From the NCBI GenBank assembly GCA_009746045.1, contig RPFO01000348.1, positions 1,310,301 to 1,374,300 on the forward strand: DNA of 64,000 nucleotides. Reading direction: 5' to 3'. Origin of the DNA: Mesostigma viride. Taxonomy: Eukaryota > Streptophyta > Mesostigmatophyceae > Mesostigmatales > Mesostigmataceae. The translations under genes were made by a program, and so were the position numbers. This document shows positions 33,881 to 60,780 of this stretch, piece by piece; positions within the stretch are counted from its first letter, which is position 1, and each line of letters opens with the position of its first letter. The notes under the pieces are model-generated. The model was given only the letters and a program-made list of their open reading frames with translations. It had not been told where the DNA came from and did not search any database.

Positions 33881-34507
33881 ATGTCAGTATAAGCGGGTAC
33901 ATGCCCCGTATTAAGCTAGGTAGCATAGGATAGCAGTGGCCTTGTACATGCCCGCCTACTACAGGCACTATACCAGCTGAGGCCTAGCCTTTTTAGTCAT
34001 GTACATGTGTGCCTATGATGAGCCACCCTCCATGCAGATGATGCCTAGCTTTATTTAATTATGCCGTGCCCATGCAGGGAGTAACTCTCTGCTGAGACGC
34101 CATGCCCTAGCTTTTGTATAGCTATGCTGTCAGATCTTCCCCCCCATGACAGGCTCCCCCTTAGCTGGGCATAGCTTGAAGATCATGGGGCTGCAAGTGC
34201 CCTGGTGCACCTAGAGCAAGGGTCGTTTACATTCCCACCCTTGCAGGAAGTAGCTTAGAATGTATGATAGGCCATATGCCCCTTGTCTGGGCTATTAAAT
34301 TAAAATTAAATTATAAAATGCCTCCGTGGGGAGGTCATGTAGCACATATTCCATGATGGGTGGGGTGGAGGAAGCCGCGTAATCGAACTATCCTAACTCT
34401 AAGCTATCTAGAAAATCCTAACTACACTACTCATCAAAACGCCTCCGCCGCTTGGGCTATGTGCTACATATACTCCCAACGGAGTTATGTTCCTAATTAA
34501 TTAATTA
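33880..34507 (+). mobile_element. Family A element, 3'-terminal fragment
   Basis: It matches the 3' non-coding parts at 25650-26048 and 59790-60198 (landmarks CATGTACATGTGTGCCTATG and GCCATGCCCTAGCTTTTGTA). It ends with ACTCCCAACGGAGT at 34472-34485 and (TTAA)n. A second, inverted partial tail interrupts it around 34300-34440. Confidence 0.65.
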
Positions 34508-34914
34508 ATAGGATAGCATTTAAGTAGAAGATCTTGCTCGCACCAGCCTCAGGTAGACACCACCCTCGGTCTGGCAGGCCCCCAGCGGCTTGGCCAGCCA
34601 GGCCGGCAGCATGTCCTAACTAGCTTGGCCTGGCCCCAAGGACGAACCAAGACGGGTTGGTAGACCTGCCATGAACTATACCGATCAGGTGCTGGGACGT
34701 CAGTAGTGATGTCCCAGCGCCCAGTTTCAGAACACCGCATTTCCGGCCCTCTCGCTTGCTTGGACTGCTATGCAGGACAATTAGAAGAGGTGGCAGACCA
34801 TTGTCCAGGCCCGCACGCCAGCCCCTGTGGGCAAGCCCCCCCCCGCCCCCTAGGAGGAAGGGGCGCTTTGCTGACGCGTACAGAAGCTAGGCTTTTTGTA
34901 GATTAATTAGTTTA

Positions 34915-35340
34915 TTTATTAATAAGCGTGCACGTGACTGCGTCACGTGGGTGCCAATACAGAGTAAAGGCCAAACCTTCAACCCTACACATACACAATT
35001 AACGACAAGGAGGGAGGGCGCCCTAGCTTTGTATAGATTAGCTTAGTCATATTGGCGTCAGCGCTTGTCGGTGGCGCTGACTCGGGCCATGGCTGACATC
35101 ATGCTCCGCCGTACGCGGGCTGATTTTGCGGTGCAGCAGGGCTATTAGGTTCCTCCCGTTAGGAGTTTCCATTGGTCTTATCGTAGTATAGAGCTTTGAC
35201 ATGGCTCTGTATATAGGTTTATAGCTGGGCGTTTGCTGTGGTTTGAGTGATTTCACTCTGCTGTAAGTAATTATATTTTTTATATAGATTAGCTTAGAGT
35301 TAGCTTGGTTAGGTTCCGCGGCTTCGCTCACCGGCCCACG
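34915..35340 (-). mobile_element. Family C interspersed repeat
   Basis: A TTAATTAG-type tail is followed by the palindrome CACGTGACTGCGTCACGTG and then AATACAGAGTAAAGGCCAAA. The same order, inverted, is at 55590-55860. No reading frame is recognised. Confidence 0.5.
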
Positions 35341-35394
35341 ATCAGCAAGGGAAGACGTGCTACATGATCTCCCAACGGAGTCACATGTTATAAA

Positions 35395-35785
<391 letters not shown>

Positions 35786-36405
35786 CCCCTAAAACCCCTC
35801 AGGCTCCGGGAAAGGCATTTATATTCTCCAAAATTACCGGCACCTCTATAAATGAGTTCCAAGCCGATCTATGGCCGGCCACTGGTCGGCCATGGGGCAG
35901 CCCTAGCTACTGCATCGATCCGCTATGCTTTTGCTATGTTGAAGCTTATTGCACGTACCACTGCAGTTGCTAGACTCTCCCAGAGAGCACTTTCACCGAA
36001 CCTGTGGCCTGCCTTTCAAGGCAACGAGAGAAGGGGGGCATGGGTCCCATGCCCCCTTCTTGCGCTGTGCATCAGAAAGGGATGAAAGGACCCCCTACTC
36101 AAAAGTTGATACTCCATGACTCTCCCAACGGAGGCGCGTGAATGAATGAATGAATGAATGCTGCCTACAACAGACGCTAATGAGGGTGCCTCTAAATCAG
36201 GATCCATCTCAGAATTGACACGGCCCGCACAATGAACCAGCTTCCAAAACCTGTTAGGCACGCACATTAACTTTAGATATCTCAGTAAGCTGAAAGGCTA
36301 CGACATGTGTGCAGTATTCAGTCCAGTGTACTAATGGCGCCCGGCTGCCGGCAAAGGTGCAGCGGCAGAACAACTTTGCTGAACAACAGGTTGCTTTAGG
36401 TTTAA

Positions 36406-37058
36406 GGGGACTCGTCACCAAAACACCAAAAAATCAATAAAAATTCAAAACTCACATTAAACCTATGCGAACAATGCCCAAATGGGTTTGGGGACCCAAA
36501 GTAGCATTTATGACGATTTGTCGTGCACTTACTTGGGGTATTACCCCCGGCATTTGGCTAAAAATAGCACAAGACGCTAAACCGTTTTTGCCACGCCACG
36601 GTCAATAGGAGCATCTGATTGACCTGCCCATACATTCCAAACAAGTTCCCCCTCTCCTCGACCGTTTGAGTTACTAACATGGTTCAGCGGGTCAGGTTTG
36701 TGAGAGTTATTAATTTTCCCGCGAAAAAAGACCGTATTTTGGCGGGAAAATTAATAACTCTCACAAACCTGCCCCGCCGACCCATGTTAGTAGCTCAAAC
36801 GGTCGAGGAGAGGGGGAACTCGTTTGGAATGTATGGGCAGGTCAAACAGATGCTCCTAATGACCGTTGGGCGGCAAGAACGGTTTAGCGTCTTGTGCTAT
36901 TTTTAGCCACATGCCAGGGGTAGTACCCCTAGTAAGTGCACGACAAATCGTCATAAATGCTACTTTGTGTCCCCAATCACTTTTGGGCACTGTTTGCATA
37001 GGTTTAATGCGAGTTTTGAATTTTTATTGATTTTTTGGTGTTTTGGTGACGAGTCCCC
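36406..37058. mobile_element. 653-bp fold-back element flanked by TTAA
   Basis: The sequence from GGGGACTCGTCACC at 36406 is repeated as its inverse ending at 37058, giving two arms of about 320 bases around a short centre near 36722-36742. TTAA lies directly on both sides (36402-36405 and 37059-37062). The arms match almost throughout with scattered differences. The GGGGAC terminus resembles the left end of the 27161 element. No coding capacity is evident; it is a non-autonomous MITE-like element. Confidence 0.85.
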
Positions 37059-37349
37059 TTAATTAGCAAGAGTCAAAAGTAACTCCCAAGGTACAGGGGG
37101 GTGATTATTGATATAGGAAGTGCCACGGGAAGAGGCATTTCACGCAGCAGCACACCAGTCTCCATGTATGACTACACAAAAACAAAACGGACGAATACAA
37201 TCCGACGCTGAACGCGAGCACGACACCCCTTTCATGCCACTTGCAATGGTATAATCCCTAGGCAGCTTGATGCCAGTCTTACAGGGTACATGCTGCCCCT
37301 ATATAGTCATGTAATCTATATGATACTACCGTACGGGATGGTATAGTCA

Positions 37350-39340
37350 TCATCTCCGGCCCGCCACCGGCCCGATGCCTCCACGTTGGTACAAATCCGT
37401 GCCGCCCGAAAAGGGCCGGCGTGGCGGTTGCGAGAACATGCCAGGCCTGGGCCCGTGCCCTGCAGGCCCATCATCCCACCTGGGCAACGTTCCGGGAAGG
37501 TGCTGGACAAATGCTGGTGGCCGCACAGGCCCCATCATCCCAGGCGGGCCATTGCCAGGCGGCCTGCGATTCATCGGGCCCCGCCCAGGGTCCACATGCC
37601 GCCCCCTCGTTGATAGCTTGTTCGGGTAGAGGTGCGGAGGGGCTAGCAGAGGGGCCTGCATGTGTTGCGGTGGATGGATTTGCTGCAGGGGCATCACAAC
37701 AGCAAGCAACCGGGGTCCATGGTGCGGGCAGGTGATGGGGATATTGGACGTGTAAGCAGCGGCCTGCAGGGGATGCACCCAGCAAGCAGGGGCATACACG
37801 AGCTTTCTCATCAGAACGTTACATGATCTCCCAACGGAGGCATGTTATAATTTAATCAGAACGTTAATGATTCGATTAGCACGTAGGCTGTCATTATCAG
37901 AGCATGACTGACATCAAAACATCCATGTTAGATGAGCAACCTGTCCTTGCTAGCTTGTGTTTATACAGGTAGATGAGCATCCATGTTAGATGAGCAACCA
38001 CAAGGTATGAACCAAACTGCGCATTTTCCATGTTCTTACAAAATGGGAACGAGGGGACCATCAATGCAGACTTGACATCTGGACCAAGTGGACATTATTG
38101 GTCCAACTGGTGACCAACTGGACATTGGAAGTTCGAGCCTATCTGTTCCTACAGGGATCAGATCATACCTGCTACCAGCCACCATCAACCTGCGTGCACC
38201 ATCAGAGGGAGGACTCCCACATCCTGCCGGCTAATCCGATAGGCTCACTTCCAGTAAGTATATAGGATTATCTATAGTAATCATGGCATGTTACTCACCA
38301 GTGGGAGCCCCCGCCCGCCGTCAGGGCCCCTGGGTCCCCAGAGAGGTGCCTCGCGGAAGGGGGGTGCGCCGTCACCTGGTGCCCTGCCCCGAAAGAATTC
38401 TGGCCCCCCCCGGCCCCCTTGCATGGGGCCCCCCATGCCACGAGGGGCCCGGTCCATCCCCAACCCCATCGGCATGTCAATACCTGGGACGGGGGGGCGG
38501 ATGGGCCCCCTCTGTGGGGAACCCCCGATGAAATTGGGTCGCCATCGCCCTTGCTGCGGCCCCATGGCTTGCGGGGGAGCTGCCCTGGCGTGGAAGGGTG
38601 GGCCACCCGGCCCGCGCCCGGCCGGCGTGGGGCCAAATGCCGGCCCACCTCGATGAGGCCGCTTTGAGCCTCGCCCTGCAGTGGCTGGGGTGGCGTTGGC
38701 AGCCACGGCGGCCTGGCGACCCGAGGCCGCTCCACCTTGTTTCGATGTGCCGGTTCTGCGGGCGCGGACACGAGCCGGCACCATGCATTAGGACGGGTTA
38801 ATAGGACATAATGTTATGATGCCACAAGGGCATGATGGGTGCAATAGATAGCTGCATGTCGCAAAATTTTAGAGGAATGCACCGCCTCCCTTACCCGCTG
38901 CCTTCTTTGCCTGGACCTTTTCCTGCTGAACCAGCGTCTGTGCTTGTGGGGAGTTTGTCGTCAGGTTTCTTCTCGTCAGGCTTAAGCTCTTTACCCTGGG
39001 CTTCCTCCTCCGGTGCTTCTTGCTGCTGATCAGTTCTTTCGCGTTCTAATCGACCACGTTTGCGACGTGGAGCACCGTCTGAATCGCTATCGCTGCTATC
39101 GGAACTATTGTCGGCATTTCTCCCACGGTCAGTGCCGGGGTATGCGAGGGATGCATCGCGGAGTGATGCTATGCTCGCCCCAGCGTTAGAAATGTCCTCT
39201 GCTAAGGGCTCTAAACCTGCAGAATCAGATGCCGTTGCAGGATTTTGATCCTGTTCCCCGTATTCTTCAAAGCCAGCGCCGGCATTATCCTCGTCGCTTT
39301 CGCCACCGAGGGCGATCCAATCATCTTCCTCTTCGGTCAT
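37350..39340 (-). CDS. Acidic then Gly/Pro/Arg-rich disordered protein, three exons
   Basis: Exons on the minus strand: 39340-38895 (ATG start), 38755-38299 and 37763-37350 (stop TGA). Donors are GTAAGG and GTGAGT; acceptors are CCGCAG and CCTGCAG. Lengths 446, 457 and 414 nt give a continuous frame of 438 residues. The first exon encodes an acidic region starting MTEEEDDWIALGGESDEDN, with Ser-Asp repeats and a basic RRKRGRLERER patch that could be a nuclear signal. Exons 2 and 3 are rich in Gly, Pro, Arg and Met (for example GMGGPMQGGRGGPEFFRGR), as in RNA-binding or RNA-processing proteins with low-complexity tails. I recognise no folded domain. Its start lies about 800 bases from the start of the divergent glycosyltransferase gene. 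Confidence 0.6.
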
Positions 39341-40140
39341 TATTTCTTACCAAAAGCTATTCCCTAAGAAAAGCGCAGGGGGGCATGATTTCCACTAAAT
39401 GCGAAACGGAAATCACGGGCTTTTATGAGTTCCGAAATGCACGCGCAAATGTTGCCTTTAGCACAAATGGTCACGAGCTAGCAATGCTTTGTGCAATGAT
39501 CGCCAGCTATGGATGCATGCAAACAATATCCCAGCCTGGACGCGCTCGCGCGCAAATTTGCAGACGGCAATCTGGATACCAATGGTACGGAAAGACACGA
39601 AGTAGGATCCATTCATCCGGCGGACACCGCCCCTGCATGCATGTGCCTTTCGCAGTTTATCGTTGCGTGTTTTGGTACTGTACTGTAATGGCGGTGCACG
39701 TGATCCCACATCTAGCGTCATAAGCTGGTTCCAACATGCATAGATTGCGAAGAGCACTTCAGAACTCAAGATGCGAAGCTGCACGCGTTCAAAATCGGTC
39801 CTTTCTGGGCTGGGTTGGAGCAGGCAAAAATCCGGAAAGCGGCAGTCGATGCCCAGATATGGGCAGGCAGGCATTGCGTTGTTGCATGGGGCAACTACTG
39901 TAGGCGCAGAGCTGGAAACGGGAAACCTGCAATGTGCTGCATGCGCAGCTAGCTTCAAGCGAGTTTGATAAGCTGGCTTCGGGTGTGGCAGTGACGCGGT
40001 GGAATGCTGCGCGCGCCGTGCTAGTTATGGCGCTAAACACGTCGATATGATCTCCAGAATTAGCGCACGCCGTTCGCTAAGTTGGCATTTTGTTTGCTGT
40101 CGATGAGAGAAGGTGCCTGGGGCTCCAGGAATGTGACGCG
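39341..40140. promoter_or_regulatory. Divergent intergenic region
   Basis: The 800 bases lie between the start codons of the minus-strand disordered-protein gene and the plus-strand GT29 gene. No core promoter motif is convincing; promoter function is inferred from position. Confidence 0.35.
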
Positions 40141-53965
<13,825 letters not shown>

Positions 53966-54486
53966 GGGCAGGTTTTCGGCAGCGTTAAACTGCCAGCTAG
54001 ATGGCCTGCAAATGGAAGCAGACCATGGCTGAAGTGAGCAGTTCAGGGGATGTAGATTGTGGCGCAGTTTCATTTTTGTGCTAACCGTGCTCAAGACACA
54101 ATGTCTATAGATAGGAAACTAGATTTTCCACGTGCATGAGGATCATGCCAGCCAGCCAGTTTTGGCAGTCGATCTATAGCTGCGCTCTTATTTACTGAGC
54201 AACCAGTTCCACATTTTGATGCCTATAATGATTTCGCCCAGCAGGAATATCGATCCAAATCAAATTCTGCTGCATGTGTTCACAATGTGGTGAATATGTT
54301 GAAATTTACCCCTTGAATATGCACTCATTCAGTTTTCAATTCTATCGAAGGTTGTCTCTTTTCAAATATCGAAGCTCCGGCGCTACAATTCTCTCAGTTG
54401 GATGGTGTTGTATACCGCGAAATCTGGCCGGCCTGCGCTGGTTGTCGCCAGCCTTGGTATTGTGTACCGCGATATCATAAATTAAA

Positions 54487-54875
54487 TTAAATTGGAACAT
54501 ATCTCCGTTGGGAGTACATGTACAGCACATATCCGGCCTGAGCTAGAGGAGGGGCATATGGCTTGTAATACATTCTGGGCTACTTCCTGCAAGGGTAGGG
54601 TGTAAACTACACATGCTCTGGCCGGTGCACGAAGTGCACCTGCACCAGCTATGTATTCCAGCAGCTAAGGTGCGGACATAGGGTGGAAGATCGTCATGGC
54701 TAAACAATGGCTAGGGCATGGCGTCTCAGCAGAGAGTAGCTCTCTGCATATAGGCAAAGCTTGGCTAAATTCTTAATCATCTGTGGGGAGTCCCATCATA
54801 GGCGCACCGGCATGCGCAAAGGCGTGGGCCACATGCTAAGCTAAGCCTGACTAGTCTACAGTACTGAAAGTAAAT
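54487..54875 (-). mobile_element. Family A element, 3'-terminal fragment, minus strand
   Basis: Reversed copy of the family A tail. The hairpin is at 54503-54514 next to an ATTAAATTAAATT tail, followed leftward-to-rightward by the inverse of the sequence found at 59800-60180. Confidence 0.6.
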
Positions 54876-55535
54876 TACTTTAGAAAGACGAAGCCATTGT
54901 GATATTCCTGGAGCTGCCAGGTGCGGCACTGCAGGGCGCCTACCGCCTGCCCCATCCACGGGCCAAGGCTGGGCCCCCTCCAGTGGTCCTCACCTTCAGC
55001 GACATCACAGCCCGAGTTCGGTTCCTCTCTCGCCGCAAGAAGCTGGTGGACACCTCCTGGTCGCTTGACGACGACCTGACGCCAGCCCAGCAGCAGCAAC
55101 GCCGCGATCAGTGGCCCGACTAGATCCGCCACAAGACCAACGGCCCGAGAAGCCCCAAGTGTACTGGCGGGGCGGGGACCTCTATGTCAACAAGAAACTG
55201 TGGAAGCCCCCCCGGGCTTCCCCGGGATAGAGCACTCCAGCTAGTTGTCTAGATGGGGGCAGTCGATTATGGGATAGCTTAGGCATTACAGCACTTGAAA
55301 CGATATTAGCGCACAGCATTATAGTACCTTCAATTAGCTCTGGCACCTTGTGGTCATCAGCTTGCGCCCCTTAACCCAAGGCCGACCCCGGCGCGCCCGA
55401 TTGCGGCTGTGGCATGCCTTTGGCATGAAGGAGACTGGGGTTCTCTGCCCTTTCTCCTGTAGTGCACACACAGGGATTAAAAGCACTTCGGTGCTCCGTG
55501 ACTCCCCAACGGGAGCACGAGATTAATTAATTAAG
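54876..55535 (+). mobile_element. Family B non-LTR element, 5'-truncated, with ORF1-like C-terminus
   Basis: The frame 54899-55121 reads YRLPHPRAKAGPPPVVLTF, then RFLSRRKKLVDTSWSLDDDL and ends at TAG where family members have a Trp-Pro-Glu-Tyr stretch. Downstream frame remnants to 55230 include VYWRGGDLYVN. The tail carries GGAGACTGGGGTTCTCTGCC, the GTGACTCCCCAACGGGAGCAC-type hairpin at 55498-55518, and TTAATTAATTAA. Confidence 0.7.
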
Positions 55536-55589
55536 GCCGACGTCTTGAGCCCACCTCACATTTGTAGCATAAGCTATGCGTCAGCCTAC

Positions 55590-55860
55590 CTATGGTATTG
55601 CACTAGGGTTGTATAATTGCACCCACAGTGTTGCGCCCGGGCATGATGCACCATGCCGTGGAGAGAGCGTTCTGTGGCCTGCCCACGGCTTGCGGCAGTG
55701 AGAGAAGCTACTAGGGCCGGCCCTCCCTCCTTCTCGATGTGTATATAGGGTTGAAGGTTCCTTTACTCTGTATTGGCACGCACGTGACGCAGTCACGTGC
55801 TTATTAATTAATTAATTAATTAATTAATTAATTAATTAATTAATTAATTAATTAATTGCG
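55590..55860 (+). mobile_element. Family C repeat with long (ATTA)n tail
   Basis: Contains GGGTTGAAGGTTCCTTTACT, the palindrome at about 55781-55800 and a perfect ATTA array at about 55801-55857. Confidence 0.55.
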
Positions 55861-56059
55861 ATATTCACGGCCGAGTTTAATTGGTGCCTGGCAAACGTGA
55901 AAGTTATGATCTCCGCCGTCAGCCATGGCTATGTCTCGTGGCTTGTGGCTCGCGGCATAGCATAGGACCACTCACGGTCATAATTTACATAACTTGTAAT
56001 TAAATAAGTTATATGCAACATATATATTTACTGTAAGTAATTATATTTTAAATATAATA

Positions 56060-56665
56060 TATATTTACTGTCGCGACCCATATGCGGTCTAGATCCCTCT
56101 CAGGCCTGCATGGTGGGCCGGCAGCGATGTTGCTGCGTGTCGTAGTTCTGTGATGTAGTTAATAGTTGTACCTTGTGCAGCTGCGCCGTGATCGATCCTT
56201 GGATGTCCGTGTCAGATCGATTACATACTTTTATTTTCTTCAGGGTTCTACTTCTTTTCGGGGTTTTCCTTATGTTACATGCCAATCTCACCTCCGTAAT
56301 TTATCATTCTCAATCAATGAATATATAGGCAGCGGCTGTCCCGTGCGCTCACTCGCAAAGTGGCTGATGTGTTATTCCGCCGCGTCCCGCGGGCCGTCAA
56401 GCTTGTCGTGACCCGAGCGGTGTAGGTCACTCCCCGGCCCGACCTGGTGGGCCGGCAGAGGTGTTGCTGCGTGTCGTAGTTTTGTGTTGTACTTAGTCAG
56501 TGTATACCTTGTGCTGCCAGGCTTGATCCTTGCATGCATGCCCGTGTCGGATGCTTATTATTGCCTTGCGTACGGTTCTTCTTTTCAGGGTTTAATTTCC
56601 TTATGTTGCATGGGCACCATTCTCACCTCCGTAATTTACCATTCTCAATGAATATAATATATATT
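56060..56665 (+). repeat. Family D repeat, two tandem copies
   Basis: The copies at 56060-56330 and 56430-56665 share GTTGCTGCGTGTCGTAGTT, the stretch around GATCCTTG, and CTCACCTCCGTAATTTA, then CATTCTCAATGAATATA. The copies differ at many sites. Confidence 0.6.
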
Positions 56666-56739
56666 AAAAAATACAATTACTTACATCAGAGGAAAGGCAC
56701 CCACGTAAAAATCATATATATTATATTCATTGGCTGCGC

Positions 56740-59700
56740 TCGGCAATGAAAATTCTGCAGCTCAGGCTGCAGCTTCGCCTTTGAACAGGTCCGGCAGGCG
56801 GCGATGACACTAGTCGTGCACTGGTGGTCGTCCAGCAACCCCCCGGGCTTAACGCCTCGCCATCTGCATCGCCTGACCCCAAGCGCACCCGCCCAGCCGA
56901 CGACACAGGAGGGTCTTCACGCCCAGAACCGAGCTTTCGGCCCCGGCCTTTCAAGGTCGCAGATTACGACTGGGCCACCATTTCTCCGACCGATGCTCTG
57001 CGCTGCATCTTCTTCGGGGATTACGCTTCGCTTTACGACCTGTGCCTCCATTTCCACTCCATCAATCGCCTCCTCGCCCCGGACGGCAGCCGCTGGGCCA
57101 ACATCTACGGGCTGTCCGGCTGCGTCCGCCCCCATCTCCAGCACGCCATCCTCAACTCCCTTCTCCAGCGCTCTGACGGCGAGATCTGGGCTCCACCCCT
57201 TTCCGTCCCCACCCTCCGCTCCATCCTCACGGAAGCCTTTCAGCAGCACGTGACCCCCCTTGCTGCCGACATAGCAGCAATCGGCGGCACGCTGACTGCT
57301 GAACTTCCTCACATTTCCACCGCCGCCGCCTCCACCTCCACGGCCATTTCCGCCTCCACTGCCGACATCAAAGCCCAGCTCCTCGACCTCGACCAACGCC
57401 TTCAAGCCACCGCCAACGCCCTTGAGAGCTTGCATGACACCGCCGGCCTCACCGCCCAGGCGGTGAAGGACATCGCCGCCCAGCCGGCGCCTGCTGGCTC
57501 GGCCGGCGATGCTCCCTCCACCTGGGCGGACTTGCTTAACTCGTCGTCTGTCCCTGGTCCTAATTTTAGGACTGAGTTCAACTCAGTCCTAATTTTAGGA
57601 CCTAATTTTGAGGTTTTGTAGAAAATTCGCCCCGGTCGGAATATTTGGCAGAAAAATTTTCTCAAAATTTATTCAAATACTACTTGAAAAGATCTTTCTT
57701 GGACATATTTTTGGGATTTTTTTGGATTTGATTTGGGCGTCTAACCGTACGGTGAAAGTACAGGTGGTAAGGGTACATTTTCACGCGAAACGTGAGTTCC
57801 GGAAATGCACGACCTAGCCATGGCGGCTTGCGCCCATGCATGCAGTTTACGTTTTCGGACGATTTTGCGGGCCAAACCCAGGAAATAGATTTTTTATGTC
57901 CTAAAGATGATACAAGTGAATTTTAACCTCGCGGGGATGCGATTTACTGGGTGTCGGCACTGTTCTTGCTGGAAAAATCTGCGATTAGGCAGGTCGACGG
58001 AATGGATTACTACAATTGATTCCCGGATCAAATCGAAGGGTTTATAGGTTTCTTTCTACCTTTTATCATGTATTGTCGTAGGTTAAGTCTAGTGGCAGTA
58101 AAGATTTGATGATTTCGACCACTCTGTCACGTCATGGTTTGTGTGCCGCAAAGTGCCACTTTTGCAGGCACCGCCTGGGCCAAGGTAACGCCAGCCGTGC
58201 CAGGTAAAGCTGGAATATCGCTGCTTCATCGTTTCTTGGTATTCTTACATGAGTTTAAGCTTGCGATGCGCTGTCAGTTTTGAGTCTTGCTGCTCTTTCT
58301 TGACCGTTGCCTGCCCCTCTCTAAAACCATCTTTTTAGATGATCTTACCAGGCATTTGCCTTACCGTAGCGTGGCTGTACAAGGTTTTAGGTGCTGAATG
58401 GGTTAAAACACTTTCATAGATGTTAGTTATTCTCTTGCTATGTTCATACTGCATGATTGTGTGGTCATGGGCTGCGTCAAGGGTACTGTCAAGCTTATAC
58501 GGGTGAGTGAAAAATCATGGTGATAAACCACTGTCATCATGTGCCAGCAGGTATCCTGGCCATGTCATGGCAAGGTAATACAGTTTTATCCATGTCCATT
58601 CTTGTAAAGAACAATTAAATGTGACTAACCTACCCATTATATCGGTGGTTATTACTTATAATACATCCCTTTGTAGCTACGTATCCATACGCATTCCCTA
58701 CATGTATGCATAGGCTTTCACACATAATAAGGTACAATATAACTGCAATATGATGATGCAAGTATGTTTTCCTATTATGCCTGAAGGGAAATGGGCTGAT
58801 TGACATGGTTTGTGGCCACGCTACTATGTAGTATGACCGCACTTACATGCTTGCAAATTGCTAGCATGGCCCAGTCCTATGTATAGGACTGGCAGTATTT
58901 GGCGTGTTTTAGGCAGTGCCAGTGGCCAAATTGAGTCCAGTTTTTTGCCACAGGTCAAGAACTATATTTTTTACATGCCTGTATTTTTTTAACATGCATA
59001 TGGAATTTATTCAATTTTTGCCACTCGTGCTTCCACACAAAAATGCAAATTCGCCGACGGTGCCATACATCCAAGGAATTTTTAGGAGTTTGGGTCAAGT
59101 TTTCACTGATGTAGTATTTTTGCCAGCAAGAGGACATCAAATACTCCATAGACCCACATCTAAGCATCTTGGATGGACCCCCCACCTAGTCACTACACAC
59201 GGTTGAAAAAGGTCAACTCAGTCCTATTATTAGGACTGAGTTGGGACAGACGACGAGTTAAGCAGCACACCACCTCCACCACCTCCACCATCTCGGCACA
59301 ACTCAAGCAACAAGCCCTCGACCTTCGCGAGGAAGCCGACATCGCCCGGCGCAGCCACAATGTCATCGTCAAGCACTTCGACCAGCAGGCAGGTGAGACC
59401 TCCACGAGCCTTCTTGAGGCATTTAAGCGCGCCATTCTTGCCCCCATGTTACTCACTGGTGAGCTGGACATGTCGGCTGTCCGCCTCCCCCGCGCGCGGG
59501 GGAAGGCTGGCCCGGCCCCCGTGCTCCTCACCTTTAAGTACATGGCGGACAAGCTGGCGTTCCTTAAATGCCGCAAGAAGCTCTCGGAGACTCGCTTCAC
59601 GCTGGACGACGACTTGACCCTGGCCCAGCAACAACGGCGACGCGAGCTATGGCCGGCCTACCTTCAGCTCCGGCAGAGCGCAAGGGGGAAGCCGGTATAC

Positions 59701-60198
59701 TGGAGGGGGGCGGTCATCCACGTTGACCACAAGCCCTGGCAGCCCCTCCTGCCACCTCAGACTAGGAATATATATACCAGTAGTGTAGATTAGTAAGGCT
59801 TAGCCTAGCATGTGGCCCACGCGCATGTGCGCCCATAATGGCCCCCATGGATGATGCCTTCAACATTTAGCCATGCTTTGTCTATAATGGGACCCCCATG
59901 GATGTTGCATTAAGAACTTAGCCATGCTATGCCATGCAGAGAGATGCTCTCTGTCGAGAAGCCATGCCCTAGCCCTTGCATAGCCATGATGATCTTCCTC
60001 CCCCGTGCCAGGATCCCCTTAGCTGGGTTGAACCTGAGACAGCATGGTGGTGCCGGTGCCCTTGCGGCACCTAGAGCAAGTGTTGCTTACATTCCCACCC
60101 TTGCATGAAGTAGCCTAGGATGTATTTAAAGCCATATGCCCCTTCTCAGGGATATGTGCTACATTGACTCCCAACGGAGTGATGTTGATAATTAATTA
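56740..60198 (+). mobile_element. Family A non-LTR element, ORF1-like gene split by a TTAA element
   Basis: A GC-rich frame starts near 56824 and runs to 57539 (ending STWADLL), then resumes after the 57540-59257 insert as KQHTTSTTSTISAQLKQQ and runs to TAG 59791-59793. Without the insert and one TTAA the frame is continuous. The N-terminal half has RCIFFGDYASLYDLCLHFHS and a coiled, Ala/Thr-rich middle. The C-terminal half has the RLPRARGKAGPAPVLLTF and LDDDLTLAQQQRRRELWP signature shared by all copies. The 3' tail ends at the ACTCCCAACGGAGT hairpin and (AATT)n. No reverse transcriptase is present, so it may rely on a partner. Confidence 0.72.
57540..59257. mobile_element. 1.72 kb TTAA-flanked element inserted in a retroelement ORF
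   Basis: Ends are CTCGTCGTCTGTCCC and its exact inverse, with TTAA on both sides (57536-57539 and 59258-59261). Subterminal hairpins containing GGACTGAGTT occur at both ends (57560-57600 and 59213-59242). The interior is AT-rich with no recognised gene. The empty site is visible in the related copy at 25078-25090, where GCTTAAGCA is continuous. It is probably a non-autonomous piggyBac-like element. Confidence 0.85.
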
Positions 60199-60202
60199 AT
60201 TA

Positions 60203-60400
60203 ATATTCATTCAGAATGATAAATTACGGAGGTGAGATTGGCATGCATGCAACATAAGGAAAACCCAGAAAAGAAGAAGAACCCTAAAGAAAAAAATAGT
60301 AATCTGACACGGGCATGCAAGGATCACGCCAGCTGCACAAGGTACAACTAACTACATCATGTCACGCAGCAACATCGCTGCCGGCACATGCACCTGAGGC
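60203..60400 (-). repeat. Family D repeat, inverted copy
   Basis: Begins ATTCATTCAGAATGATAAAT and contains TTACGGAGGTGAGATTGGCA, the inverse of the copies at 56060-56665. It abuts the tail of the family A element. Confidence 0.6.
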
Positions 60401-60780
60401 CTGGAAGGGATCGAGACCACATGGGTTGCGACCAAGTCGACCCGGGTGCGGCAGAATAACACATATCAGCCGGCCGGCCACGGTGCGAGTGAGGGCGAGT
60501 GACAGGCGCTGCCGCCATGCAATACGAGGACCATGTTGTGCGTGCAGACCACCGGCACGGGGCGGTCTGACCTTCGAGGTTGAGGAGGCGGTCTTCACGG
60601 CGCTGGCAGCGGCTCGTGGAAAAACTCCGCCGTCTTGGGGCCCATGGCCCCGAACTCCTCAAGGACAAAGAGGATGACCCGGTGGGGCCCCACATTGCCG
60701 TAGGAGGCAAACTCAGTGTCGCGCTAGCTCAGCCACAGCCGCAGCAGGCTGCGCCGGCATCCACCGACAGCCGCCCGTCT

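Noticed and set aside
36679-36906. 75-codon frame
   Set aside because: Lies across the centre of a fold-back element; no motif.
38281-38801. Plus-strand frame with CRFCGRGHEPAPC resembling a zinc knuckle
   Set aside because: It is antisense to exon 2 of the minus-strand gene, which has matching splice sites and phase.
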